From positions 21,794,300 to 21,858,299 of the forward strand of contig NC_133476.1 of assembly GCF_025370935.1 (NCBI RefSeq): DNA of 64,000 bases. The letters are read 5' to 3'. The stretch comes from Choristoneura fumiferana. Lineage: Eukaryota; Arthropoda; Insecta; Lepidoptera; Tortricidae. The notes beneath the pieces are model-generated. The model did not search any database. It was not told the origin of the DNA and saw only the letters and a program-made list of their open reading frames with translations. A program made the position numbers and the translations under genes. Below, piece by piece: positions 1 to 14,500 of this stretch; position 1 is the first letter of the stretch, and every line of letters begins with the position of its first letter.

Positions 1-740
1 CCATTGCAAACTTTGCAGAATCATAGTGACTTCAGTGTCAATGCTTTGGATATATGAACTTAGTTTGGATAACTCCGTCCGCCTTTTATCCATTTTAAAC
101 TTATTTCAGTTGTGCTTGAATTTGTCTATCTTTAAATTTTGTAGCAACGCAGATTTAGTGCTATATTTAAAAATTTATATGTATTTCTTTCTTCGAAATA
201 AAATAGTGTAGTTCAGTTCAGCAATTTTTAATTCTTTTTCTTTGCAAAATAAATATTATATCTGCAAATAAAACTATAAACTACTAAACTAGACGTCAAC
301 GTCAAACCTTGAGGGCTACTACGAAATTCGAAAATCGAAATTCGTATCGTACCGCTCCTATAACTCTCGTATTAAATAATATAAGCGTCAGCGAGACGGT
401 AAGATATGAACTTCGACTTTCGAATTTGGTAGTAGCCCATATTCCGGATCTTAGTTGCCAGCGCTAGTTTTTAGTTTTTACCATTATGAAAAGACCCTGC
501 TACTACGAAATTTGAAAATCGAAGTTAGTGTCGTTCCATTTCCATCCCTCTGACTCTTATGCTAACTCCGCTCCGATTTTCGAATTTCATTAGGCCCTCT
601 GCGACTGACAATTTCACATACAAATAAAAACGCTGAAAAATCTCAATATCTATCGTGTATAGCAAACTTAAAAAATAAACTATCTGTGGAACCGAGGATG
701 TAGAATTTTGACAGTTCTTCTACTCATCCATTTCCACCGC
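1..740. other. Upstream region of GCN1 with two fold-back repeats
   Basis: No gene is visible. Two related inverted repeats lie at about 312-438 and 492-600; both begin GCTACTACGAAATT and end with an imperfect reverse complement (the first in GGTAGTAGCCC). They look like short MITEs. The GCN1 promoter should lie between them and 740, but I see no clear TATA box or initiator. Confidence 0.5.
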
Positions 741-776
741 ATGAAGACGTGTGTGGAAATCCTGAATGTGTGTTAA
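741..776 (+). promoter_or_regulatory. Short upstream ORF (11 codons) directly before the GCN1 start
   Basis: An ATG at 741 opens an 11-codon reading frame (MKTCVEILNVC) that stops with TAA at 774-776, two bases before the GCN1 ATG at 779. It is not in frame with GCN1. If the transcript starts upstream of 741, initiation here would have to be bypassed (leaky scanning) or followed by very short-range reinitiation. No promoter motif or transcription start could be placed, so presence in the mRNA is inferred. Confidence 0.45.
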
Positions 777-778
777 AA

Positions 779-3700
779 ATGGCAGATTCCGAGGTAATTT
801 CAATTCACACGTGCTTAACAATGATATCAGACTATATGGAGATTCTGTACTTATCATTTTGTTACCAGGTTCAGAAGAAACTGAAGGACATATCTTTTAA
901 AATCCAGACCGCAAGTTTGAAGGGGCGACGTGAAGTAGTAAAGGAAATTCAAGATGTTTTATCAACACCAGGTAAGTGAGAACAACACCTTTCATGCATA
1001 ATGTTAGCTTACATAGTGATCAGAAAAACAAAAGTATCTAAAGTGCTTGGAAATTATTGACGTTATAGGTTGTGCCTGGAGCTTATTGATCCAGTATTCT
1101 ATTTTTATAGCTTGTAAGTTGCAACATTTAACTAAGACCATAGAAAGCTATTAGGTAGCTTAATTTGTACAGTTAACTGTATATTTTAGGTTTAAATGTC
1201 CTAATGTTGAATGCAAGAAACCATAATTACACCATACTTAGAAAGAACTGGAATGATAACTATCTCTTAATTTTACAATATATTTACTACTATTGATATT
1301 CAAAGATATTCCTTAATGCAGTATTTAATCTATGTTCTTTTGTGCTTGTATTTCTGAAACAGGCAGATATCTGAAACAGAATTATGAGACATTTTAGTTT
1401 TTAATGAAGGTTGAACTATTTTTACTGCTACAATACAGTAATACTAAATGATTAACATATAAATAGACTGTAGAAAACTATCCTATGTCCTTCCCCGGGA
1501 CTCAAACTATCTGTATACCAAATTTCATCTAAATTGGTGCAGCGGTTTAGATGTGATGGAATAAGATATAATACTACTACATAATGTAGTTCTTATCTGA
1601 CAACTGCATAGTATCTATTATAACTAACTATTTTTAATGTTGAGCACACCCCTGATGTTGAGAATTATTTGTGGTGCAGGCATCACAGAACCAGCAGTGC
1701 GCTATGTTTGTCGGGTGCTCATGCTCACGCTGCACCGGTACCGCGACTCAACGTCCCAGTCCTACGTGAAGAACTTGCTGGCTTACCTGGCCTCCAGCCA
1801 CCGCGAGTGGACACTTCGAAGCTTGCTGCCTGTGCTGCTCGAGGTCTCAGAGCAGCTCCGGAATACTGCTACATCGTGAGATTCACTTTTTTTTTTATGA
1901 ATGCCCTCCACATTTGATGCAAGGGCCAAGGCAAGAGAGTCCTATTTTCGAGTCCTTCCATCCTGATGCAGTGCAGTACCCTTTTATTATGAAAATGAAT
2001 TGTTTCCAAGGGTGTATGATAAACAAATTCTGCGTACAAAAACTGAAATATAGTATGCATGGCCAGACCAAACACCAAACACAAACCTAGTTTAACCTAA
2101 ATTTAAACAAATGATACAAATAATAAACGCATCAGATATTTATTTTGTCACCAAATGAAACCTTATGTTATGTCACAACCTGTGTAGTTTCGTTTCGTTA
2201 AGTTTGGCGAGCCCTGCTGTATGAATTAGTTGTTGATTGGCCTTTCCCCCGTCAGTAAGAGCACATGCCAGAGCGGGCTGTTCGCGCTGCGCTGGTCGAC
2301 GGTGGTGGCGGAGGGCGCGCTGCGCGGCGGCGAGGAGGGCGACGGCGACGGCGTCGACTACGCCGCGCTCGTGCTGGCGCAGGCCAACCTGCTCGCCGTC
2401 GTCGTCGCTTACGGAGACAAGCGCCAGAACGAGAAGGCATTCTCTAAGGTTAGCTGTTCTATTTCAACGTTGGTTTAATTTTCAGATGGACATTGTTCCA
2501 TGTGAATTTTTAAGTATGGCATTTTTGTTAACATAGTTCCAGTTTTTTTTAACCCCTGACGCAAAAAGAGGGGTGTAATAAAGTTTGACCGCTATGTGTG
2601 TACTGTGGGCACCGTAGCTCTAAACCGGGTGGACCGATTTGAATGCAGTTTTCTTTATGTCAAATCAGGTTTTCTAGCAATGTTTCTTCGACATGTTTCA
2701 TCAAAATCAGGTTTTCTAGCAATGTTTCTTCGACATGTTTCATCAAAAACTTTTTAATCAAGGAATACGATTTTTTTTGATATTGCGATTCTCCTTTTGT
2801 AGACGCCCTTGTAAAAATGCTTGTAGCTCTAGATATGTATTTGAGCGAGCCATATGCAATTAATTTCGCAACGCGTTTAGGATAGTGCCACGACTAGGGT
2901 TGCCAATGTACAGACAATCTTTCCAGTATGGTCTGTTTAGTTTTTTTATGGTTCATGTTGAGAGCGAAAATTTTTAATTAGTAATTGCTTTTAAAATATA
3001 TATCCGGCTTTAAAAACACGATTAATAGAGCATGTCTGTCTGACTTATAGGGTAAAATGTCCGGTCAAATTAAGCATTGAGTCAGGCTTTTGTGTTTTTG
3101 GGTCTGGACGAGACTTCTGACGTCATAATACAAATGAATATGGTTGTGTTGTTATATCCGGTATGGCCCTTAGCTGCACGCGTCATGGCTGACCTTGGGT
3201 GGGCGGCTGGACCGCTGGGTGGAGGCGCTGGTGGCGCAGGCGCCGGACAGCGGGCCGCACGTGTGCGTGGCCTTCTCCGCGCTCTGCCGCCACGCGCGCC
3301 TGCAGCCCGCGCGCGCCCTCGTCGCGCCGCACAAGGTCAGTGCTCAGGGAACAGTCACGGCAAGTAGCTCAATCGTTGGTGACATGCGAACAAGTTCTTA
3401 GAAGACCATAGGCTATGTCTACGCTCGCGATCGATATTAATAATAAGCAAATTGCAGAAGGGAGTTATATTGTATAGTTTTGATTTTTTTTAATTCTTCT
3501 GCAATCGATTCTCAGTGGCCCACAAACTTTATTAAGTGATCAACTTGTCTGTCAGGCGAAAATGCTAGAGAGCTTCATAAAGAGCCTGATCAGCGTGAAG
3601 GCGCGTCCCAACGCCAACTACATAGCGGGCTGCGCCGAGCTGCTGGCGCTGCTGGACCGCGCGGACCTCCACGACGTGCTGCTGCCCGCGCTGCATAAGG

Positions 3701-6700
3701 CCATGCTGCGGAGCCCCGAGACCATCATCGAAGCCGTCGGGGCAGTCTTCGACACGCTCGAGGTCCAACTGGACGGAGTCGCTGTTGATATCGGGAAGAA
3801 TTTAATAGGTAACTTGTGGAATTTGGTTTATGAATTTGTGATTGGTACCAATAAAGAGTTCATGGATAGTTTTTTTGTACCAACAGTTACTTTATGCTAT
3901 TTAATGGAGCATGTGTAAAATTAATATATTTACCGGAAGCTAATCCCAATTTATACTGTTCTATGTTTATTTCTTCCTTTTAATATATTTTTCTGCATAG
4001 GTATCCAATATTTGTAAATACTTTTTTTCTCTTTCTCTTGCATCATGCTGTCACAGGTTTTTGTGACAGGGTTTTAGGCTAGTTCGCGTTAGCATCGTGA
4101 AGTTTGTTGGTCAACTTTTACATTATTGTCACGTTTTTACCCGACTGCGAAGAAGGAGGGTTATTGATTGGTTAAATATCTAAATGAGCCAATCTCTAGC
4201 AAGACTAACTTCAAATCAACTTTTCGATACTAACACCATCTGGCGATATTCTATTGTTTATTGTATTTATTTTTCGTAAACGTCCGCCTGTTGTTCGGCA
4301 GTGAACCTGCACTCGAAGGACGCGTGGGTGCGGTCGGCGGCGCTGGCGGCGCTGGCGGCGCTGGCGCGGCGCTGCGGCGCGGGGGCGGCGCGCGCGCTGC
4401 TGGGACACGCCTTCGCCGAGTACCACGGCGCCAGCGGGAAGCTCTCCTCCAGCGAGGATAAGATCGCAGTGCTCAATGTACGTCGCCCGCCGGGACTCTA
4501 CCTACACCCGCGAACTGGGCCCACCTGCATAATAATCTACAAGAAATATTATTAGAAATTCTCTAACACCATAGCTTATACTTTCTTATGCAATTGATGC
4601 AGGTGGTAGGACCTTGTGTAAGGTCCGCCCGGATTGCTACCACCATCTTGCTCGCTAATCCTGCCGTAAAGCAGCATTGCTTGCACTGTTGTGTTTCGGC
4701 GTGGAGAGTAAGACAGCCGGTGAAATTACTGGCACTTGAGGTATCCCATCTTAGGCCTCTAGGCAACGCATGGGCGGTGGTGATCTCTTACCATCAGGAG
4801 ACCCACTTGCTCGTTTGCCATCCAGTCGAATAAAAAAAAATATATATTGGGCCCTGTTGTTTATAATTTAAACGAGTTGAAACACACTTAGTAAATATTG
4901 TCATGAATAAACCAGAGTAACATTACACGGTCAAAATATGAACAGTGTGGCGACTATATAGTATGTGGCAAATTCAGGAGTTGTCAAATACCCTGTTTAT
5001 TTGACCCCATTCAAAAGTGTATGCGATGTAATGTTTGTTGTTAGGGTGTGAGCACACTGAGCGCGCTGGGCGTGTCCCCGAGCGAGCGCTTGGAGCTGCT
5101 GGGCGTGGCGACGGGCGGGCTGGCGCGCGTGCTGGACAGCGAGTCGCACGAGCGCACGCTGGCCGGCGCGCTGGACGCCGCGCAGGCCTGGGCCGCGCGC
5201 GCCGCGCCGCCGCTGCCCGCGCCGCTGCTGGACCTCTACACGGTACTAGGCTGTCTCATACAGATATACAGCCTTATTCATAAAAAGTTAGAGCCTCCTT
5301 GAAGGCTCCTTGAAGGCCCGATGCTAAAAAACATGATTCATAAACGTCTGTTAGCGCTAATCAGTCGATCAAGGCTCTGCTAAAGTTAGAGGACCGTAGA
5401 CCCTCCTTTATCTCTCTGCTAAGTGACAAAATGGCCGCCACAAGTTTGAACAGCTGACTTTGACTAGAGCAAAAAACCAGGTACCGAAGATATTTATAGT
5501 GAAGGCAGGGCTACGCAGATTAAAAAAAAAAAACAGGAAAATTTATTTTCAGGAATTTGTATTTAAAAATCCTCTAAATTAGCAACAATAAATTAACAAT
5601 AAATATAAAAAAAAAATAAGGATGATTAACATAATTATGGCTTTTTGCACAACATAAACATGCGGATCGGAAATGGCGGGAAAACAAACATCTCGCTTTT
5701 TATTTTTTTCCTGGTAATTTGCTGTCACTGCTGTCAATTTTTTTTTTTAATTATCGATTAGGCCATTTTTTGTCTTTGATTTGTCAAGGTGGCCAACATA
5801 ACGCGTCTAATCCGTCTATCAGCAGCTCAACAACTAGCAGACTGCTAGCAAGCGTTTATGAATCATACTTCTTGACAACCGTCTAACAAGCTTAATCAGT
5901 CTGCTAAGTAACAGACCGATCAAACCTCAATTAAGGTTTTTTTATGAATAAAGCTGATAGTGTGTTACGGGGTTCTTTGGTATTTTATCGGAACTGTTCT
6001 CTCGATGAGGTTCAGTATCCACCATACAGCTACTGGACACTAAATAATAAATTTCCATATTAATGGATATGAAAATGTCACTCGTTTAATACAATAATTG
6101 ATTGAAATTTCGGGTGCCGTCGTATTCCGATTGAGATGAGATTTTTCCCGATGATATTCACTCTATCTATACGGCTACTCTCTGCAAAGAGGGCGCTCGC
6201 TAGTGCCGTATTTAATTACGTGTATCAGCTACTGGCATTATAATGTGCAAGCTATAGACATTGTTTAGTGTATTCCTACCCTAATTACAGACTTTGTAAT
6301 GAAATCACGCTGGATTTTATTGCTTGAAAATATGTTTTACATCGATTATACCTCAAAAAGAATACAGCAAGACAAGGGAACAAACCGGTAAACGCCGGCA
6401 AAAATACTATCTATAACATTACTAGTGCTCTTATTATTAAAGATAAAGATAATTTATTTGTCAAACATGAGTTCCTATATACAATTATTAAATTGAATTG
6501 AATTATTTGATTGATTAGTTTTGTGATCTTATTGATGTAAATAGTAACTTAGCTTTATGTTGTGATCATCCAATTTTGTATATCTCTAGAGACGAAAGCA
6601 ACCTTTTTAGTTTTAATTTAAAAGAAAATTTAGCGTTGTTTTTGAGTTTTGCAAAGTTTTATTTGTGTGTGCACAGAAAGCGATGTCGTCGAAGAGCGCG

Positions 6701-9700
6701 ACGGGCCCGGTGCGCGTGGCGGGCGTGTGCCTGGTGTCCCGCGCGCTGCGCGCCTGCGGCTGTGCGCCCGCGCAGGCCGCCGCGCTGCGCCCGCCGCTGC
6801 TGCAGGCCGTCGCCAAGGCCGTCCAGCAGCCGCTGCAGGTATACAAACCAACTCTTGACCAAACCGCAATGGACCTAAGTCTCAGTGTGTCTATTTCGCT
6901 CTAGAACTAAAACGGAATGGACCAAAGTCTTAAACGCTTACTTACTCTCGTTTGATCTACGCAAAACGCCATTTAGGCACACTGCGTTTTAACCTGTACA
7001 GCGATAAAACAACATAAAATACTATACTAGTGTCAAACACTCGCTATCCGTGGTACCACGAGTCATAGGTGCACTGAAATAAAATCAACTAGATGAAAAC
7101 CCGGCTTCGCTCGGGTAAAATGTAGACTCATAATAATATGTTTGAAAAAATTTTTTTGCCAGTGTAAAGACTGTCGTACTTATCGAAAAATCTGACGTAT
7201 ACTCCCAAACGTACTTTCACAGCTAACCTACGAATCGGTATTTCACTGGTAGATATTTCTCCTAAATCTTATTTGCCCAAATAACTATGACGTCTCTGTC
7301 TCATAATCAAACAAATTAGACCTAAAGGGCCCCATATACGGTACGATTCGTCTGTACGATCGATCTGATGAAAATCGACGAATCGTACCGTATGTGGAGG
7401 CCCTTAAGAGGTCACAATGGAGAACGAAATAGGAACCTGTGACACGTGATGACGTGACACTAACGCCACTTTGACATGTTTACTTCGCAACGCCATTATA
7501 CATATACCTAATAGTTTATTCAAGTTTATATTGAAAATACTCGATAATCCGAATTTTCCGCCTACAAGTTGTCGACTCGGATTGACTAATTTTTTACGCT
7601 CTTCAATTTGATGTGCATTTCGTTCGAGTCTACCGTACCCCTTGACGAAATTATTAATATAGATTATTTCAAAAAATAAAACATGTGCTGGTATAGCGGC
7701 GGGCAGTAAATAATAATAATAATAAATATTATGGGACAACTGACACCAATTGACAGTCCTAAAATAACGTAGCTTATTCTATGAGTGGACCTCACGTCAG
7801 CGCCAACTAGCCTGCCACAGGAGCCCTCAATGATGTAAATTATTACATGTTTATTTATATTTGGTTGCAGGCGGCGGCAGTGAACGAGGGTATCTGCGCG
7901 ATGCTGGCGCTGGCACTTATGGACACGGAGCGCGAGCTGCCGGCGGCGGCGGCCACGTGGGCGGCGCTCGCGCACCCCGACAAGCACGTGCTGCTCCACG
8001 ACCGCGCGCTCGGCGCCGCCTCCGACGACGGTAGGGGCCGCCGCTGACTGCTGCCAGCTGCTGCCGCCACAGACCTAGGGATCATCCGCGCACACGCCGG
8101 CCGGCCGGGACGTTCTGATTGCCGATGTTGTAGTATAGATTGCTTACCGACCCGGGTCGGTACCTAAGTCTAGGTATGTGAGAAGTGGTACATTTTGTAT
8201 TGCATGCCCTCTAGCGGTCGGTTTTTTTTGAATCGGTAGGTCTGTGGCCGGACTTTCAGCGTTTTTAATATTATCCGATCCGAAATCGTTGTCGGGCGCC
8301 GATGTAATATCTAAACGGCAGTTACGGTTACAGCTTTGGCTTGTCTTACAGAATGATAAGATATTCTACCTCGAATAAAATCAGGTCAGGTCGCAAATGA
8401 AAAATAGTTAGCAAATTAATAAATTAATTTACTTGCCTTAACGACAACCGGGCGGCGTCCGACACCAATATCAGGACGGATAATGGGAAAACGCTCTTTG
8501 GGGGCTAGGAGCGCTTTTGTGACCTTGACAAAGCGCTATTCTAACCCCCTAAAATTTAAGTGTTGTGTGTCAAGCCTGACTGGATATTTTTGCTAATCAA
8601 GTACTGATCGAGCAAAACATCTTGCGAACCAGCTGTTCGATCTGATCCCCTATACTAGACAATGTAAACTTGTACAGTCAACCAATTTTATTACTGGGTC
8701 ACCATGTAATCATAGCATAATAATAGTAGATTGTACAACAAGAGCATAAAACTAGCCATTTTACCCAAGACGTTCATATAGCCACCCGAGCCGTTACGGC
8801 GAGGGTAGATAGACACGTCGAGGGGAAAATGGGTTTAATGCTCGAGTTTTACACTCTGCTTTTCACTTAGATTGTGAGGAAATGAAATAGCAACAGTGGA
8901 AACAATAGTTAATTTTAATGTACCTTTTATTTTTTATGCATTATTATAATAATTCTATTTTTTAATTTTACTGATGTATTATGATTGTTTTGATTGATTT
9001 TTAGTTTTATAGAAATTAAAAATTATTTAAAAAATATGTACAAACTTTTTGTTTGTGGCTGTTGACACCTGATTACTTTAGTCTTAAGTTGGTCTTAGAC
9101 GAAGATTTTATTTTATGCACTAGAACATAAAAAGTCATTTTATGTCGCCTAGATACAGCATAAACACGAACTTTACGAGCATGAGAAGTGAAAATATTTT
9201 TTTGTGTCTAAAACAATGTTTATTGAATGATTTATGATGATAGAGCTCTATCGTGGCCTAGGAATCCAATTGGCTGATTGTACCTCTTGCTGCCTTGTGC
9301 GCTGATTGCGGCCATTTATTGTCTCATGGACGGACTTGGAAATCAAAATCGCATTAATTATTTCTTTCTTAAATTAGTATAGAATAGGAGTCGAAAGAAA
9401 TTAATGTATTTGGACCGGCTTATTACGATCAACTAAATTGCAATAGTATTTTATGCAACTGTATCGTAATGGGGGTCCTTAAAACACGAGTGTGGGTTTG
9501 TAATGATGTATGAAATCTCATAACTGACTAATGACCATTACGATACAGCCGCGTTCATAATAGAATCCAATGTCGTAATGCTGGTCATTACCTATGGTTT
9601 TTGAACGCATAATTGAGGATTTACTATATGGGTGTAGATAAAATTTCATTGCTTATGCATTGAATTGCATGAATGACTAACACAATAGTTATTTATGATA

Positions 9701-11533
9701 CAAGTGCGGAAAGTAGGCAATTCCCAACGAGTGGCGGAGAACTTGAAACACGAGCGAAGCGAGTGTTTTGAGCCGGCACGAGTTGGGAATTTCCTACTTT
9801 TGACACGTATATCATACAACGTTTTACAATGCATTAAGCGAGGAAAAAAATCGAGGCAGTGACTACATCATTTATTTGCCATACTCCTTTTACTACAGTA
9901 GCAGGCAGTAGATATACATACCGATATGCACGCCAAACCAAAATCGTTAACGTATACACTTTATTAAACCATCTTTCATAACGATCATTGACTTTGAAGA
10001 TTAGAACAGCTACAGCTACTAATGATAGGTAAAGGAGACTTTGTTTTAGTATCGTGATTTGTTATGATTAATTATTAGCCCTTTTTGCTTGACATTTTCC
10101 ACACTTATATTGGCTAGTCTTTATCTCCTGCACGCTCCTATAATGCTAAATATCAGTGCAACCCGTGAATAAATCCGTGTAATAGTTAATTATCATCAAG
10201 TATATGTATTATGTATCTAATCTACCAGCTGTTAACAAAAAGTTACCGTAAATCTGAGATTTTTTAGCTTTGGAACTGTAAATTAATCAAAATTGGTTCA
10301 CTAATTCTAATAGATAAAAGCAAATAAATAAGAATAAGACATACCGGTAGATGTTATAATATCCATGTGTGTAGAAGTAGATTATTCTATCAATTTAAGA
10401 TGTTTATTAACTTAGTTATGTATATTATAGTTCACGTATTTTGTTCAGCGTTGAGTTTGTCACTGACAATATGTACTTCGTGAAGGACGTAAGGCGGCGT
10501 AAAGCCAGATATAAATTCATCATTTAAACTCTTCATTTTAATTTACTCATCAAAAATTAATTCACCGGACTGAACTTATGGACATTACTTTGGCGGGGTT
10601 TCATGACAGGCGCGAACGGGTAACCATGATTGGTTCGTGCTACGTCGTGCGCGCGCACTGGAAGCTCATTGGTTAACTTTCGAGTGCGCGCGCTTGACGT
10701 CGCACGGTCCGAATTGGACTCAAGAATTTATTTCCTTTTTTTTCATAACTTTAGACGGAATTAAAATACGAGTTTACATGAAAAAAAATAATTAACGTTC
10801 TCTTTTCTGTCGCGATTAATCTGTATTATCTTATCAGTAAATATTCAGTTGGTTGCATCAAACGTTTTCTTATTTGTTCAAAGCCTAACTATAACGACTC
10901 TTTAGACTTATTTTTTTAACAATAGTTTGGACGTAATTTGGCAATTTAAAAAGTTACTTTACCGCACAAGTGCGGTAAGTAAAATCCATACAACTTTACG
11001 GCACACTTGTGGATGCGTGCAGGAATCACTAATTTTCTATGGATATGTTGACCCACGTCAAGAGGCACTTTCCGAGCACGTGCATTGTAAAATAATAAAT
11101 GTATTATTACAGAAAACCCCTTCAAAATTAATCAGTTATCTCTGGTCAGGCTGTACAGAGTGCACTAAATAATTCCGCTATAACATTTACCCCTTTATAG
11201 TCCTAATGCAGGTGGTGCTACTATGCAGAACAGTGTTGGAGCAGTACCCCAGTGTCGCGGGAGAACTGAACTCGCCCGTGTACCGCGCGCTAACGCTTAT
11301 GCTACTGTCCACCGTCAAGTCCGTTCGCACCCTCGCCTTGGAAGAAGTCAAGTCGTTACTTGCGCATGAGGACAGAGCTCAGATGGCGAGGTATCTAGTC
11401 CTGAAACTGAATGAAGTGTTAGAGGAAGGGAAAGTGTTCGGCAGCAAAGAGAAGTCGCCGCCGGAAGAGAAAACACCGGAAGTCACTGGGAAGATGATAC
11501 TGGACTCTGTACAAGCAATATGCTCGTTTAGAG
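779..11533 (+). CDS. GCN1: GCN1 exons 1-11, N-terminal HEAT region (residues about 1-650)
   Basis: Exons as read: 779-793, 869-971, 1680-1875, 2256-2448, 3174-3335, 3556-3808, 4302-4477, 5045-5242, 6677-6838, 7871-8030, 11201-11533. This is the poorly conserved N-terminal alpha-helical region of GCN1, thought to contact the ribosome. Exon 1 codes only MADSE. Exon 5 opens with LHASWLTLGGRLDRW, in phase after a TAG acceptor at 3173. Exon 11 begins at 11201 (TC CTA ATG), not at the nearer CAG, because the preceding exon ends in phase 1. Exons 3-10 are strongly GC-rich with heavy G/C third positions, while exon 2 is AT-rich. Exon 11 carries a lysine/glutamate-rich linker (KEKSPPEEKTPEV). Confidence 0.9.
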
Positions 11534-14500
11534 GTGAGTTTTTTTTTGTGTGACATACCTATGTATATTTTCATGCAAAAATCCAACCACCTACTTGGGC
11601 CTGCCTCGATGTATAGTCGAGTTTAAAAATATGTACTCGGGCAATTCAACGCTTCAAAAATATGTGCGCTGTTAACATTGATAATTCACAATTTTTCGGT
11701 CTATGTGAGTTGATTTATGTGGCAGCTCTTGAGTGTTTAATAATAATAATAATAATAAGCAATATGCTCGTTTAGAGGTGAGTTTTTTTTTGTGTGACAT
11801 ACCTATGTATATTTTAGTCTTTTGTCGGGTGGTAATAAGGTACGCGCCTTTAACGCCTGGGTGATGCCCCTGCTCACATACTCCTTTGGCATACTAAGGT
11901 GGACTCAGACTGAACTGGACGCCCTGGACCGGAGGGTCCGCCTACTGCTTACTACCCATCGCATGCTACACCCACGTTCGTCGGTTATGAGGCTGTACAT
12001 CCCACGGAATGTGGAGGTCGCGGCTTTCTTAATGCCAAAAATCTCCACAACCGCGAGGTATGCAGCCTTAGGAATTGTTCCCGCCACGCGGGACGACTAA
12101 CCATTCATCTCCTGAATCATTCGCTCACTCACTCATTCGAAGCGCGGCGCGAGCGCATCGCCCGCCGCCAGTCAAGTAATCGAAGCTGCCGCGAGAGGTC
12201 ATATCATTCGCTCCGCTCCGCGCTCGCTTAGCTCGATATATGCTACCTACCGGCCGGTACTAGAACTTGTAACAGTGTGACAGTGCAGTGTCAATCCAGC
12301 TCAGTCCTCAGAGAAAGGACTACATCAGCTCATCTCCGTTTCGCGGCGTTACCGCTGCGAAAGCCAGTTCACCACACGTAAGTCCTTTCCCATTTCTCCC
12401 ACTTTCTCACTCATCGTCGAATGTGAGCCCCAGCGCTTACATCTTCTGGTCCTTCGATCCTTAGAACCCCTGCCCCTGTGGATAACAGACCCCACAGCTA
12501 TTAATCAGCCCCAATAAATTACCCACATTGCAAAAAAAAAAAACCGTTAATTTGTCCCATTTATTTTCCGAATACTTTGCCGATTTATCGCACTTACAGT
12601 GTAATCTCAGCTCATAATTAGTAAAAAACAAACAAAGTACTTAAAGTACAATCCCAATTAGGTATTTAGAAACGGCAAACCACATTAATTACTCAGCCCA
12701 TTCCAGAATTTTCTAGTCGTAGGTATACGAACTAGAAAAGTAACCTCAAAGTAACGTTGGTACCTATTGTCCTTTTAATCAACAAATCTCCACATTAAAC
12801 TCACATTATTCAATATAACAACCCATTTGCCAACTAATAACTTCTACCTAATATTGTCATATTATGGAATAAGGGTAGGTAGCAACTTCACTCAACGAAC
12901 ATTCTCGAATATTTTTTATAAGTAGGAAGTTTCTTCAAAGGTAATATAATATTGTTTACAAACATCCATCGCGCGATAACAGGTGTAGTGTGATTGCATT
13001 GTTATTACATTATCCGTCGTTTGTCGGAACGTGGCTGGACTTGTCTAAGTGATAATTAAAACTTATACCTACTTACTACCATAACTAGCGTAAATATTAT
13101 ACACGTATTATTCTCAGCTCAAAGTTATTACTATAGTTATATTACGTACTTGTTGAGTACCTAGTTTATTTCATTTCAACGTACGTGTTCGAATTTAGGG
13201 TTCAGTACGGAACATCGGAAAACCATTGGTGAAATTATTAACAGTGGGTAACAGTTTCACCTTCCGAATCAGCACATTATTTTTCGTCGTTTGTTAGAAC
13301 TATCCATTGCAGTGGATTATATAGTGTTTATACAGGTTGCCCCAAAAATTTTAGTACTTAGGGTGATAAAAATTTTTCTTCTCATTATTTATAAATACTC
13401 CTTCTCAGTTTTGTCCTAGTAACAAACAGTGAACGTAAACTCCGCTCAACACATTACAAGTTACACGATATACAGGGTGTCATAAAATACACTTGTAGAA
13501 TTTTTATCTTTTCTTCACTTTTTTTTTCTCAAAACATCAATAATACAATTACATTCGCTACGTACATATACAGGCTGCTCAGATAAAAACAACACATATA
13601 TACAGTGATAAAAAAAAAACAATTTATACTTTCACACACACCTTTTCTTTGTCTCATTACAATTTTAACACACTCATTGCCTATTACATAACACACCACG
13701 ATAAGTACCTATTCTATAACACATTAAATTCATCCACGGAACCCAATAAGAATTTACATTTAATTTTTTTTTAATTTTTAATTTAAATATCGTTTGGCGC
13801 AAACATGCCGACCAAATCTCAAGCCGCTATTTTCCGTGAGGCAACAAGAGCCATCACTCAGCTCAGAGAAATTTCAATGGCGGTGCTTAAGCAAGACACA
13901 AAATATACAATGGCTGACTTCACCGCGAGGTACGCCAAGGTGGACGAGCATAAGTTAAAATTGGAGGAAGTGTACCACGCCATATTGGACGCAAAAGATC
14001 TGACCAGTGACGCAGAGGCGGCGTTCACTAAGGCTTACGATACGTCGGTTGCGGACTACAACCAAATACTTGTGGCTAACGCCGAACTCCAGCTCAAGTC
14101 AGCCCATTTGGAGAATACACTCCCCTCCACCTCAACCACACCTACAGCCGTTCTGCCTAAAATTGCGCTCCCCAAATTCAGCTCAAAAATAGAGGATTGG
14201 CCCTCCTTCATAGCCATCTTCAGAAGTCTCACTGATGACATGGCCACAATATCGGATGCAGTTAAACTCCACTATCTATTATCGTGTCTTACAGGTGAGG
14301 CACGGAGCATGGTGTCTCACCTCCAGCTCACCAATGACAATTTCACCGTGGCCATGGACATCCTCACCCGACGGTATGAAAATCGACGCGTCCTGATCGA
14401 CCGATTTGTCGACATAATCATGGGCTTACCACAAATTCACGCGCGTTCAGATATCCGCACATTATTTCTAACTCCGCTAATTTCAGCACAATCCGCCCTG

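Noticed and set aside
11201..11215. Alternative GCN1 exon 11 acceptor at the CAG ending at 11211
   Set aside because: It would begin in phase 0, whereas exon 10 ends in phase 1; the TAG at 11198-11200 restores phase and the conserved VLMQVVLL text.
11822..12100. 92-codon ORF after the exon 11 duplicate as a GCN1 extension or new gene
   Set aside because: It encodes the end of a retrotransposon reverse transcriptase and then shifts frame before running into the BEL LTR.
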